From Plantibacter sp. Leaf314 (lineage in GTDB: Bacteria; Actinomycetota; Actinomycetes; Actinomycetales; Microbacteriaceae): a DNA stretch of 64,000 nt. Under the pieces are notes generated by a model, which was not told where the DNA came from, did not search any database, and saw only the letters and a list, made by a program, of their open reading frames with translations. The translations under genes and the position numbers were made by a program. The number at the start of each line of letters is the position of its first letter. Within the stretch, counting starts at the first letter, position 1. Shown one piece after another: positions 25,323 to 32,332 of this stretch. Location of the stretch: NCBI RefSeq assembly GCF_001423185.1, contig NZ_LMOB01000001.1:1595889-1659888 (forward strand), read 5' to 3'.

Positions 25323-25351
25323 TTGCACACCGCTGTGCAAGATAGTACGAT
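25323..25351 (+). promoter_or_regulatory. tetR promoter with an operator filling the spacer
   Basis: TTGCAC (25323-25328), 17 bases, then TACGAT (25346-25351), and the ATG seven bases on, a well-spaced leaderless promoter. The perfect palindrome TTGCACA-CCGC-TGTGCAA occupies 25323-25340, covering the -35 box and most of the spacer, so the TetR product very likely represses its own gene and the downstream pair. Confidence 0.7.
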
Positions 25352-25358
25352 CGCTGTC

Positions 25359-26018
25359 ATGACCACCACCGAAGTGCCGTCGAGCCCACCCCGGGCCCCG
25401 CGCCGCGACGCCACCGAGAACCGCGTCGCCCTGCTCGAGGCCGCCCGCCTCGCCCTCCGCAGCGATCCGGACGCGAGCCTCGAGACGATCGCAGCGGCCG
25501 CCGGTCTCACCCGCCGCTCGGTCTACGGCCACTTCGCCACCCGCGACGAGCTCGTGAACGCCGTCGTCGTTGCGGGCGCCGAACGCGTGGCCTCGTCGAT
25601 CACGGCCGTCCGCGGCGACGACCCGCTCACGACGATCGCGCTCATCGGCGACGTCCTCTGGGCGCAAGTGGACCACGTGCGCATCATGGCGCCGCTCGCC
25701 GTGCGCGGCCCGCTGCGCGCCGTCACGGCAGCGGCCCTCGAACCGGTCCGCACCCTGCTCCTCCGCACCGTCCAGGCCGGGATCGCCGACGGCTCCATCC
25801 GTCCGGACATCGACGCCGACATCCTGGCCCGACTCGTCGAGAGCACCGCGATCGGCGTCCTGGAGGAGGCGAGCCGCTCCGAACTCTCGACCGACGCCGG
25901 TCGCCGGCTCGTCATGCTCGCCACCCTCGGCGCGGTCGGCCTCTCCTGGCAGGACGCCGGCGCCGTCGCCGACCGCGCAGCCACCCACACCCACGAGGAG
26001 ACCACCCATGCGCGTTGA
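25359..26018 (+). CDS. TetR-family repressor of the YhgE/Pip operon
   Basis: 219 residues. The N-terminal helix-turn-helix reads LETIAAAAGLTRRSVYGHFATRDELVNAVV, standard for the family; the C-terminal ligand domain is divergent. The ATG at 25359 follows a -10 hexamer by seven bases, and earlier in-frame starts would cross the promoter. It overlaps the start of the next gene, so regulator, degenerate ATPase and YhgE-like protein form one unit controlled by the palindrome at 25323-25340. The inducer is unknown, probably the compound the membrane protein handles. Confidence 0.87.
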   Translation: MTTTEVPSSPPRAPRRDATENRVALLEAARLALRSDPDASLETIAAAAGLTRRSVYGHFATRDELVNAVVVAGAERVASSITAVRGDDPLTTIALIGDVLWAQVDHVRIMAPLAVRGPLRAVTAAALEPVRTLLLRTVQAGIADGSIRPDIDADILARLVESTAIGVLEEASRSELSTDAGRRLVMLATLGAVGLSWQDAGAVADRAATHTHEETTHAR

Positions 26019-26664
26019 ACTCGACGGCGTCTCGAAGGGCAAGGGCGGCATCGTCCTCGAACCGACCTCGCTCTCCTTCCGGACCGGTGAAGCGACCTTC
26101 GCCCGCGCCGAGACCGAGCAGCGCCCGACCGTCCTCGGTCTCATCGCCTCCGGGCGCATGAAGCCCGACACCGGCACCGTGCTCGTCGACGGCACGACCG
26201 ACCGCAAGACGATGCGTCGAACAATCGCCCTCATCGACGCGCCCGACGTCTCCGAACCCGCCAGCGGCGTCGCGGTCGCCGGGGTCGTCGCCGAGGAACT
26301 CATGTTCGCCGGTCGTGCGAGCCACCCCTTCGCCGTCGCGAGACTCCTCGACTCCCTCGGCCTCGCCTCGCTCGCGAAGCAGCCGATCTCAACCGTCGCG
26401 CCGACCGAGCGCGTGCGGCTGCTCACCGAACTCGCCGTCCTCCGCGAGGACGTCACCGCGATCGTCCTCGTCTCCCCCGACCGGCACGGCGGCGATCCGC
26501 TCGGCTGGTGGACGATCGCCCGCCGACTCGCCTCCCGGGGCTACGGCGTGCTCGTCATCGCCGGAGACGCCTCCGCCACCGCCATCAACGCCATGTCGGA
26601 CGCCCCCGTCTCCGAGAACGCCACGGACGAACTCGTCCCCCTCTTCCAGCAGGACTGGTCATGA
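26008..26664 (+). CDS. Degenerate ABC-type ATPase-like protein
   Basis: 218 residues that keep the layout of an ABC ATPase (strand pair at the start, SGRMKPDTGTVLVDG after the loop, hydrophobic Walker-B-like AIVLVSPDRH) but have lost the catalytic motifs: the Walker A position reads AETEQRPTVLG with no GK(S/T), and there is no LSGGQ signature (APTERVRLLTEL instead). It therefore cannot bind or hydrolyse ATP in the usual way. The ATG overlaps the tetR end by eleven bases. It may be a structural partner of the YhgE-like protein downstream. Confidence 0.75.
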   Translation: MRVELDGVSKGKGGIVLEPTSLSFRTGEATFARAETEQRPTVLGLIASGRMKPDTGTVLVDGTTDRKTMRRTIALIDAPDVSEPASGVAVAGVVAEELMFAGRASHPFAVARLLDSLGLASLAKQPISTVAPTERVRLLTELAVLREDVTAIVLVSPDRHGGDPLGWWTIARRLASRGYGVLVIAGDASATAINAMSDAPVSENATDELVPLFQQDWS

Positions 26665-26734
26665 CGCACCGCGTGCGCCGACCCGACCCCGCCTTCCCCT
26701 CCGCCAGCACCACCCGTCCCCAGAAGGACCTCCT

Positions 26735-28612
26735 GTGAAGATCTTCGCGATGATCCGCGCCGAACTCTCCCGCCTGTGGGCCACCCCCATGTCGCGCCTC
26801 GCCCTCGTCGCCCTCATGTGCGTGCCCCTGCTCTACGGCGGCCTGTACCTGTGGGCCAACCAGGACCCGTACGCGAAGCTCGACCAGGTCCCCGTGGCGC
26901 TCGTCGTCGAGGACTCCGGTGCACCGGCGACCGACGACACCACGGGTGACGCGACCGGTGAGACGGAGAACTACGGCGACGACATCGCCGAGCAGCTCAT
27001 CGAGGACGGTTCCTTCGCCTGGCACGAGGTCAGCGCGGCCGACGCCGCTCGGGGTGTGAACGACGGGACGTTCGACTTCAGCGTCACGATCCCCGCGGAC
27101 TTCTCGACCTCGCTCACCTCCGCGTCCGGCGACGCCCCGCGGCAGGCGACGGTCCAGCTCACGACGAACGACGCGAACAGCTACCTGGCGACGACGATCG
27201 GCGAGCAGGCGGTCAAGCAGATCAAGGCGACGATCGTCCAGACCGTCAACCGCCAGGCCGCGGGCCGGTTCCTCATCGCCCTCGACACCATCAAGACGAA
27301 GCTCGTCGACGCCAGCTCCGGTGCCGCGCAGCTGGCCGACGGAGCCCAGCAGGCCTTCGACGGTGCCGGGACCGCCCAGGCCGGCGCCGCGACCCTCGCG
27401 TCGGGCACGGCGCAGATCGCCGCCGGTACGGCCAGCCTGCCTGCCCAGACGGACCAGCTGGCGGCGGGGGCCGAACAGGTCGCCGCCGGCACCTCGACGC
27501 TCGCCGGCAAGGGCGACGAGGTCGGCGCGGCCGCCCAACAGCTCGTGAACTCGATCCCCACGGCACGCGCGCAGATCGCGCAGACCCTGACGGAGAACGG
27601 CTTCACGCCCGAGCAGATCGCCCAGGTCCTGGCCCTCCTCGACCCGGTCGCGGCCGACGCCACCACGGCGAACGAGCGGGTCCAGACCGTGGTGTCGCAG
27701 GTCGACCAGTTGAACAGCGGTGCCCAGCAGGTCGCGGGCGGCGCCAGGACCCTCAGCAACGCCATGCCAGCACTCGCCACCGGGACGCAACAGGCCGCGG
27801 ACGGCGCAGCATCACTGCAGACCGGCCTCACCACGCTGCAGACGGGCCTCGGCACCCTGCGCGACGGCATCGTCACCCTCCGCGACGGACTGCAGTCGGG
27901 TGCCGACGCGATCCCGGCGACCACGCCGGACTCCCGCACGCTGCAGGCCAAGACGATCGCCGACCCGGTGAAACTGACGAACGCCTCGGTGACGAGTGCG
28001 GGCACCTACGGCGCCGGCCTCGCGCCGTTCTTCGTGAGCCTCGCCGCCTGGATCGGCATCTACGCCCTCTTCCTCATCGTCAAGCCGGTGTCACGCCGCG
28101 CGATCACCGCCCTCCACAGCCCGATCAAGGTGACGGTCGCCGGCTGGCTGACGCCCGGCCTGCTCGGCACGATCCAGATGGTCGCCCTGTTCGGCATCCT
28201 CGCGGGCGCCCTCCACTTCGAGGTCCACAACCCGCTCGGCACCTACGGGATGATGGCGCTCGCCTCGCTGACGTTCGCGGCGATCATCCTCACCCTGAAC
28301 GTGTGGTTCGGCAGCGTCGGCCAGTTCCTCGGGCTCGTCCTCATGGTGGCCCAACTCGTCACCGCCGGCGGCACGTTCCCCTGGCAGACGTTGCCGGCCC
28401 CGCTCGCCGCGCTGCACCATGTGCTCCCGATGTCGTACGCCGTCGACGGGATGCGGCAGCTGATGTACGGGGGCCGGATGGACGCGGCACTGCAGGACGC
28501 CGGGGTGCTGCTCGCGTGGCTGGCGATCGCGCTGAGTCTCTCCGCGATCGGGGTCACGCGGATGACGCACGCCCGCACCCTGCGCGATCTCCGCCCCAGC
28601 CTCATCGGCTGA
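26735..28612 (+). CDS. YhgE/Pip-family membrane protein
   Basis: 625 residues from a GTG with AGAAGGA upstream. One helix near residues 20-38, a large outside domain, then about five helices in the last 190 residues with the ABC-2-type ending (MSYAVDGMRQLMYGG). The outside domain contains long coiled stretches rich in Ala/Gln/Gly (LADGAQQAFDGAGTAQAGAA and similar repeats), as in phage-infection proteins and ESX/type VII secretion-linked YhgE proteins. The family is thought to act in export or as a phage or toxin receptor; the role here is not known. Confidence 0.87.
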   Translation: MKIFAMIRAELSRLWATPMSRLALVALMCVPLLYGGLYLWANQDPYAKLDQVPVALVVEDSGAPATDDTTGDATGETENYGDDIAEQLIEDGSFAWHEVSAADAARGVNDGTFDFSVTIPADFSTSLTSASGDAPRQATVQLTTNDANSYLATTIGEQAVKQIKATIVQTVNRQAAGRFLIALDTIKTKLVDASSGAAQLADGAQQAFDGAGTAQAGAATLASGTAQIAAGTASLPAQTDQLAAGAEQVAAGTSTLAGKGDEVGAAAQQLVNSIPTARAQIAQTLTENGFTPEQIAQVLALLDPVAADATTANERVQTVVSQVDQLNSGAQQVAGGARTLSNAMPALATGTQQAADGAASLQTGLTTLQTGLGTLRDGIVTLRDGLQSGADAIPATTPDSRTLQAKTIADPVKLTNASVTSAGTYGAGLAPFFVSLAAWIGIYALFLIVKPVSRRAITALHSPIKVTVAGWLTPGLLGTIQMVALFGILAGALHFEVHNPLGTYGMMALASLTFAAIILTLNVWFGSVGQFLGLVLMVAQLVTAGGTFPWQTLPAPLAALHHVLPMSYAVDGMRQLMYGGRMDAALQDAGVLLAWLAIALSLSAIGVTRMTHARTLRDLRPSLIG

Positions 28613-28637
28613 CGACCAGGCGGAGCGCGCGGAATCC

Positions 28638-28679
28638 GCGCCGGAGCGTCACCCTCGGGTGGGGACGACGCTCCGGCGC
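28638..28679 (+). terminator. Terminator after the YhgE/Pip gene
   Basis: GCGCCGGAGCGTC pairs perfectly with GACGCTCCGGCGC over a 16-base loop, 25 bases after the stop codon. Confidence 0.7.
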
Positions 28680-28889
28680 GCGTGGTTCGCCGCTTCCGTG
28701 CGACGCCCATTCGGGTCGGGCATCGATCGCTGACGGCGGGAAGAGCGCGACCTCGATCGGGTTCGGGTGCGCCCGCCGTCGTCTCGCTCCCTTGAGTGAT
28801 CGACGGAGCGGTCGATCATGACGCGGAATGCTGCAGATTCCTCGGAACGGGTCACGAGCGGGTGGAATCCCGTCGGCCTCGCCCGAAAA

Positions 28890-28935
28890 CACCGGAGGCC
28901 GCCGGGAGTGGGGGGACTCCCGGCGGCCACCGGTG
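28890..28935. other. Long perfect hairpin in the non-coding region
   Basis: CACCGG-A-GGCCGCCGGGAGT and its complement enclose six G residues: 19 base pairs with one A/A mismatch. It is the strongest hairpin in the region and lies in the middle, not next to a gene end. Confidence 0.7.
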
Positions 28936-28969
28936 CGACGGAACGGTGCGGTTCCGTCTGGGCGCACAC

Positions 28970-28997
28970 GATCGCGGCGGTTCGGGCCGCCGCGATC
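28970..28997 (-). terminator. Terminator after the small secreted-protein gene
   Basis: GATCGCGGCGG and CCGCCGCGATC, 11 perfect pairs, loop TTCGGG, 24 bases after the stop codon of the minus-strand gene. Confidence 0.65.
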
Positions 28998-29021
28998 GGG
29001 TGCAGGTTCGACGCGTGCTGA

Positions 29022-29342
29022 TCAGAAGGGGATCAGCGACGCCTCCTCGCGCTGTTCCGCCAGCATCCGACGACGGGTCGCGAACGCGGCTCCCGCACCC
29101 CAGATGAGGAGCGAGGCGAACAACGCACCAGCAGGGGCGATGAGTTCGCTCGGGCCGGTCTGCGTCGCGCTGACCGACATCGACGTCTCGTCGGCACGGG
29201 TGTCCGCCTGTGCCGGCGCAGCGACGCCGACGAGGAGGGCGACCGCGAGGGCGGCGGGGACGGCGAGCGCGGTGACGCCGCGGACCAGGGACGGACGGGA
29301 TCCTCGTTCGGGCGAGACTCCCAGGGCGGAGCTGTGCTTCAT
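29022..29342 (-). CDS. Small secreted, membrane-anchored protein (106 residues)
   Basis: No family recognised. A signal peptide (hydrophobic core ALAVPAALAVALLVGVAAPAQA, cleavage likely after AQA near residue 46) is followed by a 20-residue Thr/Ser-rich outside part and a second helix (APAGALFASLLIWGAGAAF), then a basic cytoplasmic tail (TRRRMLAEQREEASLIPF). AAGGA lies ten bases before the ATG at 29342. The short outside part and the tail resemble the ends of actinobacterial cell-surface proteins without a domain between. The upstream frame belongs to the methyltransferase region and is not part of the protein. Confidence 0.6.
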   Translation of the reverse strand: MKHSSALGVSPERGSRPSLVRGVTALAVPAALAVALLVGVAAPAQADTRADETSMSVSATQTGPSELIAPAGALFASLLIWGAGAAFATRRRMLAEQREEASLIPF

Positions 29343-29375
29343 CTTCAGTTCATCCTTCGGGTGACCGCCGATGCG

Positions 29376-29403
29376 CACCACACGGATTCGGGTCCGTGCG
29401 GTG
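29376..29403 (-). other. Hairpin upstream of the small secreted-protein gene
   Basis: Eleven paired bases on minus-strand RNA (CACCGCACGGA with TCCGTGTGGTG, one G-U) around a six-base loop. It lies 34-61 bases before the ATG and may be a leader element or the terminator of the methyltransferase gene further upstream. Confidence 0.45.
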
Positions 29404-29465
29404 GCCCTCAGTGGCTTCGGGTGCCGGGAGGGATTCGGGTTCAGCGGTGGAGCATCGCTCCGGTA

Positions 29466-29495
29466 CAAAGTATGCCGGTCCGTGTCGGCACTTTG
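29466..29495. promoter_or_regulatory. Inverted repeat CAAAGT..GCC / GGC-ACTTTG, possible operator
   Basis: CAAAGT-at-GCC at 29466-29476 is mirrored by GGC-ACTTTG at 29487-29495. This AT-richer spot lies in the gap between the methyltransferase stop and the small secreted-protein gene, near the likely promoter (CATACT on the minus strand). Binding protein unknown. Confidence 0.35.
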
Positions 29496-29596
29496 GGGGA
29501 CCAAGACCGCAATTGAGGGAATCTTGAGGTGTTCCTGAGGAAGCGATAGGGGCATCCCTCGGAACCACCCGCGGACGGGGGACAACCCGGTCGACG

Positions 29597-30265
29597 TCAG
29601 TCGAAGGACACGTGCTGCATGACCCACGCGTGCATCGCGACGGCCGCCGCAGCGGAGGCGTTGATCGATCTCGTCGAGCCGAACTGCGTGATCTCGAGCA
29701 CCGCATCGGCCGCCGCGATCGCCTCCGACGACAGGCCGGGACCCTCCTGTCCGAACAGCAGGATGCAGCGCTCGGGAAGGCGGGTGGTCTCGATCGGGAC
29801 CGAGCCGGGGACGTTGTCGATCGCGATGATCGGCAGTCCCGCGTCGCGTGCCCAGGCGACGAGGCCCGCGACGTCGGCGTGGTACTCGACGTGCTGGTAG
29901 CGGTCGGTGACCATCGCCCCGCGCTTGTTCCAGCGACGACGACCGACGATGTGGACGGTGTCGGCGGCGAACGCGTTGGCGGTGCGCACGATCGACCCGA
30001 TGTTCATGTCGTGCTGCCAGTTCTCGATGGCGACGTGGAACGGGTGCCGGTGCTCGTCGATGTCGGCGACGATGGCCTCCATCGTCCAGTAGCGGTACCG
30101 GTCGACGACGTTCCGTGTATCGCCGTCGCGGAGGAGCTCCTCGTCGTACCAGGGCTCCGCAGGCCAGTCCCCCTGCCACGGGCCGACGCCACCCTGGCTC
30201 GCGGATGCCGCGGGATCGACCGGGTGGGCGGCCGGATCTTCCTGGCTGGGCGGGGTCTCTGGCAC
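29597..30265 (-). CDS. TrmH/SpoU-family RNA 2'-O-methyltransferase
   Basis: 222 residues. The SPOUT motifs are intact: motif 1 NIGSIVRTANAF (catalytic Arg), motif 2 ILLFGQEGPGLS, motif 3 ITQFGSTRSINASAAAAVAMHAW. These enzymes methylate the 2'-OH of a tRNA or rRNA ribose with S-adenosylmethionine through a trefoil knot. The exact RNA target cannot be assigned. The GTG at 30265 is preceded by TAGGGT and six bases, so the transcript is likely leaderless; the first 40 residues are low-complexity. Confidence 0.87.
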   Translation of the reverse strand: MPETPPSQEDPAAHPVDPAASASQGGVGPWQGDWPAEPWYDEELLRDGDTRNVVDRYRYWTMEAIVADIDEHRHPFHVAIENWQHDMNIGSIVRTANAFAADTVHIVGRRRWNKRGAMVTDRYQHVEYHADVAGLVAWARDAGLPIIAIDNVPGSVPIETTRLPERCILLFGQEGPGLSSEAIAAADAVLEITQFGSTRSINASAAAAVAMHAWVMQHVSFD

Positions 30266-30271
30266 CAGCCA

Positions 30272-30277
30272 ACCCTA
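30272..30277 (-). promoter_or_regulatory. Leaderless promoter -10 (TAGGGT) of the RNA methyltransferase
   Basis: On the minus strand TAGGGT is six bases before the GTG at 30265. Confidence 0.45.
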
Positions 30278-30373
30278 CCCGCGCCGTGCCACACTGGAGA
30301 TCCGGGCCCGACGCCGCGCCACCCCATGAGGCGCGCCGCTCCACCGGCCCGCTCGAACCACCTGGAGGAACGC

Positions 30374-31168
30374 ATGTCACGTCGCGACGAGGTCGAGTGC
30401 TGGCTCACCGACATGGACGGGGTGCTCGTCCACGAGAACCACGCCCTCCCGGGCGCAGCCGCGCTCCTGCAGCAGTGGCAGGACCAGCGGACGCCCTTCC
30501 TGGTGCTCACCAACAACTCGATCTTCACCCCACGCGACCTGAGTGCCCGCCTGCGCGCCTCCGGCCTGGACGTGCCGGAGGAGTTCATCTGGACCTCCGC
30601 CCTCGCCACGGCGGCGTTCCTCGCCGAGCAGGAGCCGGGTGGCTCGGCGTTCGTCATCGGCGAGGCCGGGATCACCACCGCCATCCACGAGGCCGGCTTC
30701 ACGATGACGGAGACGAACCCCGACTACGTCGTCGTCGGTGAGACCCGCAACTACTCGTTCGAGGCCATCACGAAGGCGATCCGCCTGATCGCCGGCGGCG
30801 CCCGGTTCATCGTCACGAACCCGGACGCCACCGGACCGAGCAAGGACGGCCCGCTGCCGGCGACCGGCGCGATCGCGGCGCTCATCACGAAGGCGACCGG
30901 CATGGAGCCGTACGTGGTCGGCAAGCCCAACCCGATGATGTTCCGTTCCGCCCTCAACAAGATCGGCGCGCACTCGGAGAACACGGGCATGATCGGCGAC
31001 CGCATGGACACCGACATCGTCGCGGGCATCGAGGCGGGTCTCCACACGATCCTCGTCCTCACGGGCATCAGCGACGAGGCCGAGATCAATCGCTACCCGT
31101 TCCGGCCGAACGAGATCCTCAGCGGCGTCATCGACCTCGTGACCGACCCCGTCGAGGTCGAGATCTAG
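30374..31168 (+). CDS. HAD-IIA hydrolase, NagD-like phosphatase
   Basis: 264 residues. Motif I LTDMDGVLVHE, motif II LVLTNNS, lysine motif VVGKPNPMMF, motif IV MIGDRMDTDI; the cap between motifs II and III is the C2A type. NagD-like enzymes dephosphorylate nucleotides or sugar phosphates in the cytoplasm; the physiological substrate is uncertain. GGAGGA lies five bases before the ATG at 30374. The alcohol dehydrogenase follows after 54 bases in the same direction. Confidence 0.88.
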   Translation: MSRRDEVECWLTDMDGVLVHENHALPGAAALLQQWQDQRTPFLVLTNNSIFTPRDLSARLRASGLDVPEEFIWTSALATAAFLAEQEPGGSAFVIGEAGITTAIHEAGFTMTETNPDYVVVGETRNYSFEAITKAIRLIAGGARFIVTNPDATGPSKDGPLPATGAIAALITKATGMEPYVVGKPNPMMFRSALNKIGAHSENTGMIGDRMDTDIVAGIEAGLHTILVLTGISDEAEINRYPFRPNEILSGVIDLVTDPVEVEI

Positions 31169-31222
31169 TCCGGCCCCTCCCGCAGCCACACCGACCCGCT
31201 CCCCCAGCTTCGAGGATCGCCC

Positions 31223-32263
31223 ATGCGCGCCGTCGTCTACGACCAGTTCAGCACCGAGCCGACCGTCCGGGAGGTCCCGGATCCGCAACCCTCCGACGCC
31301 GGCGTGGTCGTGCGGGTGGAGACGACCGGCCTGTGCCGGAGCGACGCGCACGGCTGGCTCGGCCACGACGACGGGATCGCCCTCCCGCAGGTGCCCGGTC
31401 ATGAGCTCGTCGGACGCGTCCACGCCGTCGGCCCGCTGGTCGAACGGTTCCAGGTGGGCGACCGCGTCACCGTCCCGTTCGTGTGCGCCTGCGGGCGCTG
31501 TGCCGAATGCCTCGCCGGGAACGGACAGGTCTGCCCGAACCAGACGCAGCCCGGCTTCACGCACTGGGGGTCGTACGCCGAACTGGTCGCCCTGCACGAT
31601 GCGGACGTCAACCTCATCCCGGTACCGGAGTCACTCGACGCGGGCGCCGCGGCCCTCCTCGGCTGCCGGTTCGCGACGGCGTTCCGCGGGCTCGTGCACC
31701 GGGCGGCGCTGCGCAGCGGTGAGCGCCTGCTCGTCGTCGGCTGCGGTGGCGTCGGGCTGAGTGCCGCGATGATCGGGGTGGCCCTGGGTGCCGAGGTCGT
31801 CGCCGTCGACATCGACGCCGCAGCCCTCGCACGCGCCAGGTCGATCGGCGTCACGCACACGATCGACTCCAGCGGGCTCGACGAGGCCGCCGTGCTCGCG
31901 CGCATCGCCGAGGTCAGCCCGGGCGGCGTCCAGGTCTCGGTCGAGGCCCTCGGTCGGGAGTCGACGATGCGGCTGAGTCTCCTGGCGCTCGCACCCCTGG
32001 GACGCCAGGTGCAGATCGGGCTGTTCTCCTCCGAGCCGACGCTCCCGATGCCGCGGATCATCGCCCAGGAGCTCTCCCTGCACGGCAGCCACGGCATGCC
32101 GGCATCCGACTACCGCGAGCTGCTCGACCTCGTCGCGAGCGGCGCGCTGCGCCCGCAGGACCTCATCGAGCACCGCATCGGCCTGGACGAGGCACCGTCG
32201 GCGCTCGTCGCCCTCGCGGCGGGCGACCGGTCGACGGGCGTCACGGTCATCGACGTCGCCTGA
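31223..32263 (+). CDS. Zinc-dependent alcohol dehydrogenase (MDR superfamily)
   Basis: 346 residues. Catalytic-zinc ligands C38 (GLCRSDAHGW) and H60-E61 (GHE); structural-zinc cysteines in CACGRCAECLAGNGQVC; Rossmann motif GCGGVGLSAA near 175; the acidic residue after the second strand (VAVDIDAAAL) suggests NAD preference. Good ribosome site GAGGAT before the ATG. It oxidises or reduces an alcohol or aldehyde of unknown identity; a role in handling formaldehyde- or aldehyde-type products is possible. Confidence 0.87.
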   Translation: MRAVVYDQFSTEPTVREVPDPQPSDAGVVVRVETTGLCRSDAHGWLGHDDGIALPQVPGHELVGRVHAVGPLVERFQVGDRVTVPFVCACGRCAECLAGNGQVCPNQTQPGFTHWGSYAELVALHDADVNLIPVPESLDAGAAALLGCRFATAFRGLVHRAALRSGERLLVVGCGGVGLSAAMIGVALGAEVVAVDIDAAALARARSIGVTHTIDSSGLDEAAVLARIAEVSPGGVQVSVEALGRESTMRLSLLALAPLGRQVQIGLFSSEPTLPMPRIIAQELSLHGSHGMPASDYRELLDLVASGALRPQDLIEHRIGLDEAPSALVALAAGDRSTGVTVIDVA

Positions 32264-32296
32264 GCAGGGTGGCGGCCACGGCCGCGCTCACCCTGC
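32264..32296. terminator. Bidirectional terminator between the alcohol dehydrogenase and the giant protein
   Basis: GCAGGGTG-GCGGCC-AC-GGCCGC-gct-CACCCTGC: fourteen pairs with a three-base bulge, immediately after the stop codon of the dehydrogenase and between convergent genes. Confidence 0.75.
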
Positions 32297-32332
32297 CCGT
32301 CCGGCGCCGGTGCTGCGCTCGGCGGGCGAGGG

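Larger units (their letters stand above)
28613..29021. other. 409-base non-coding region with at least six inverted repeats
   Basis: No gene is supported. Stems seen: 28638-28650/28667-28679 (13 bases), 28732-28740/28772-28780 (9), 28797-28804/28811-28818 (8), 28890-28909/28916-28935 (19 with one A/A mismatch), 28937-28944/28951-28958 (8) and 28970-28980/28987-28997 (11). The first and last serve as terminators of the flanking convergent genes; the inner four are not explained by that. Short Arg-rich frames overlapping them are not credible proteins. Confidence 0.65.

Noticed and set aside
28602..29107. Several short Arg/Ser-rich frames on both strands.
   Set aside because: They overlap six hairpins, use no ribosome site and have the composition of chance frames in GC-rich DNA.
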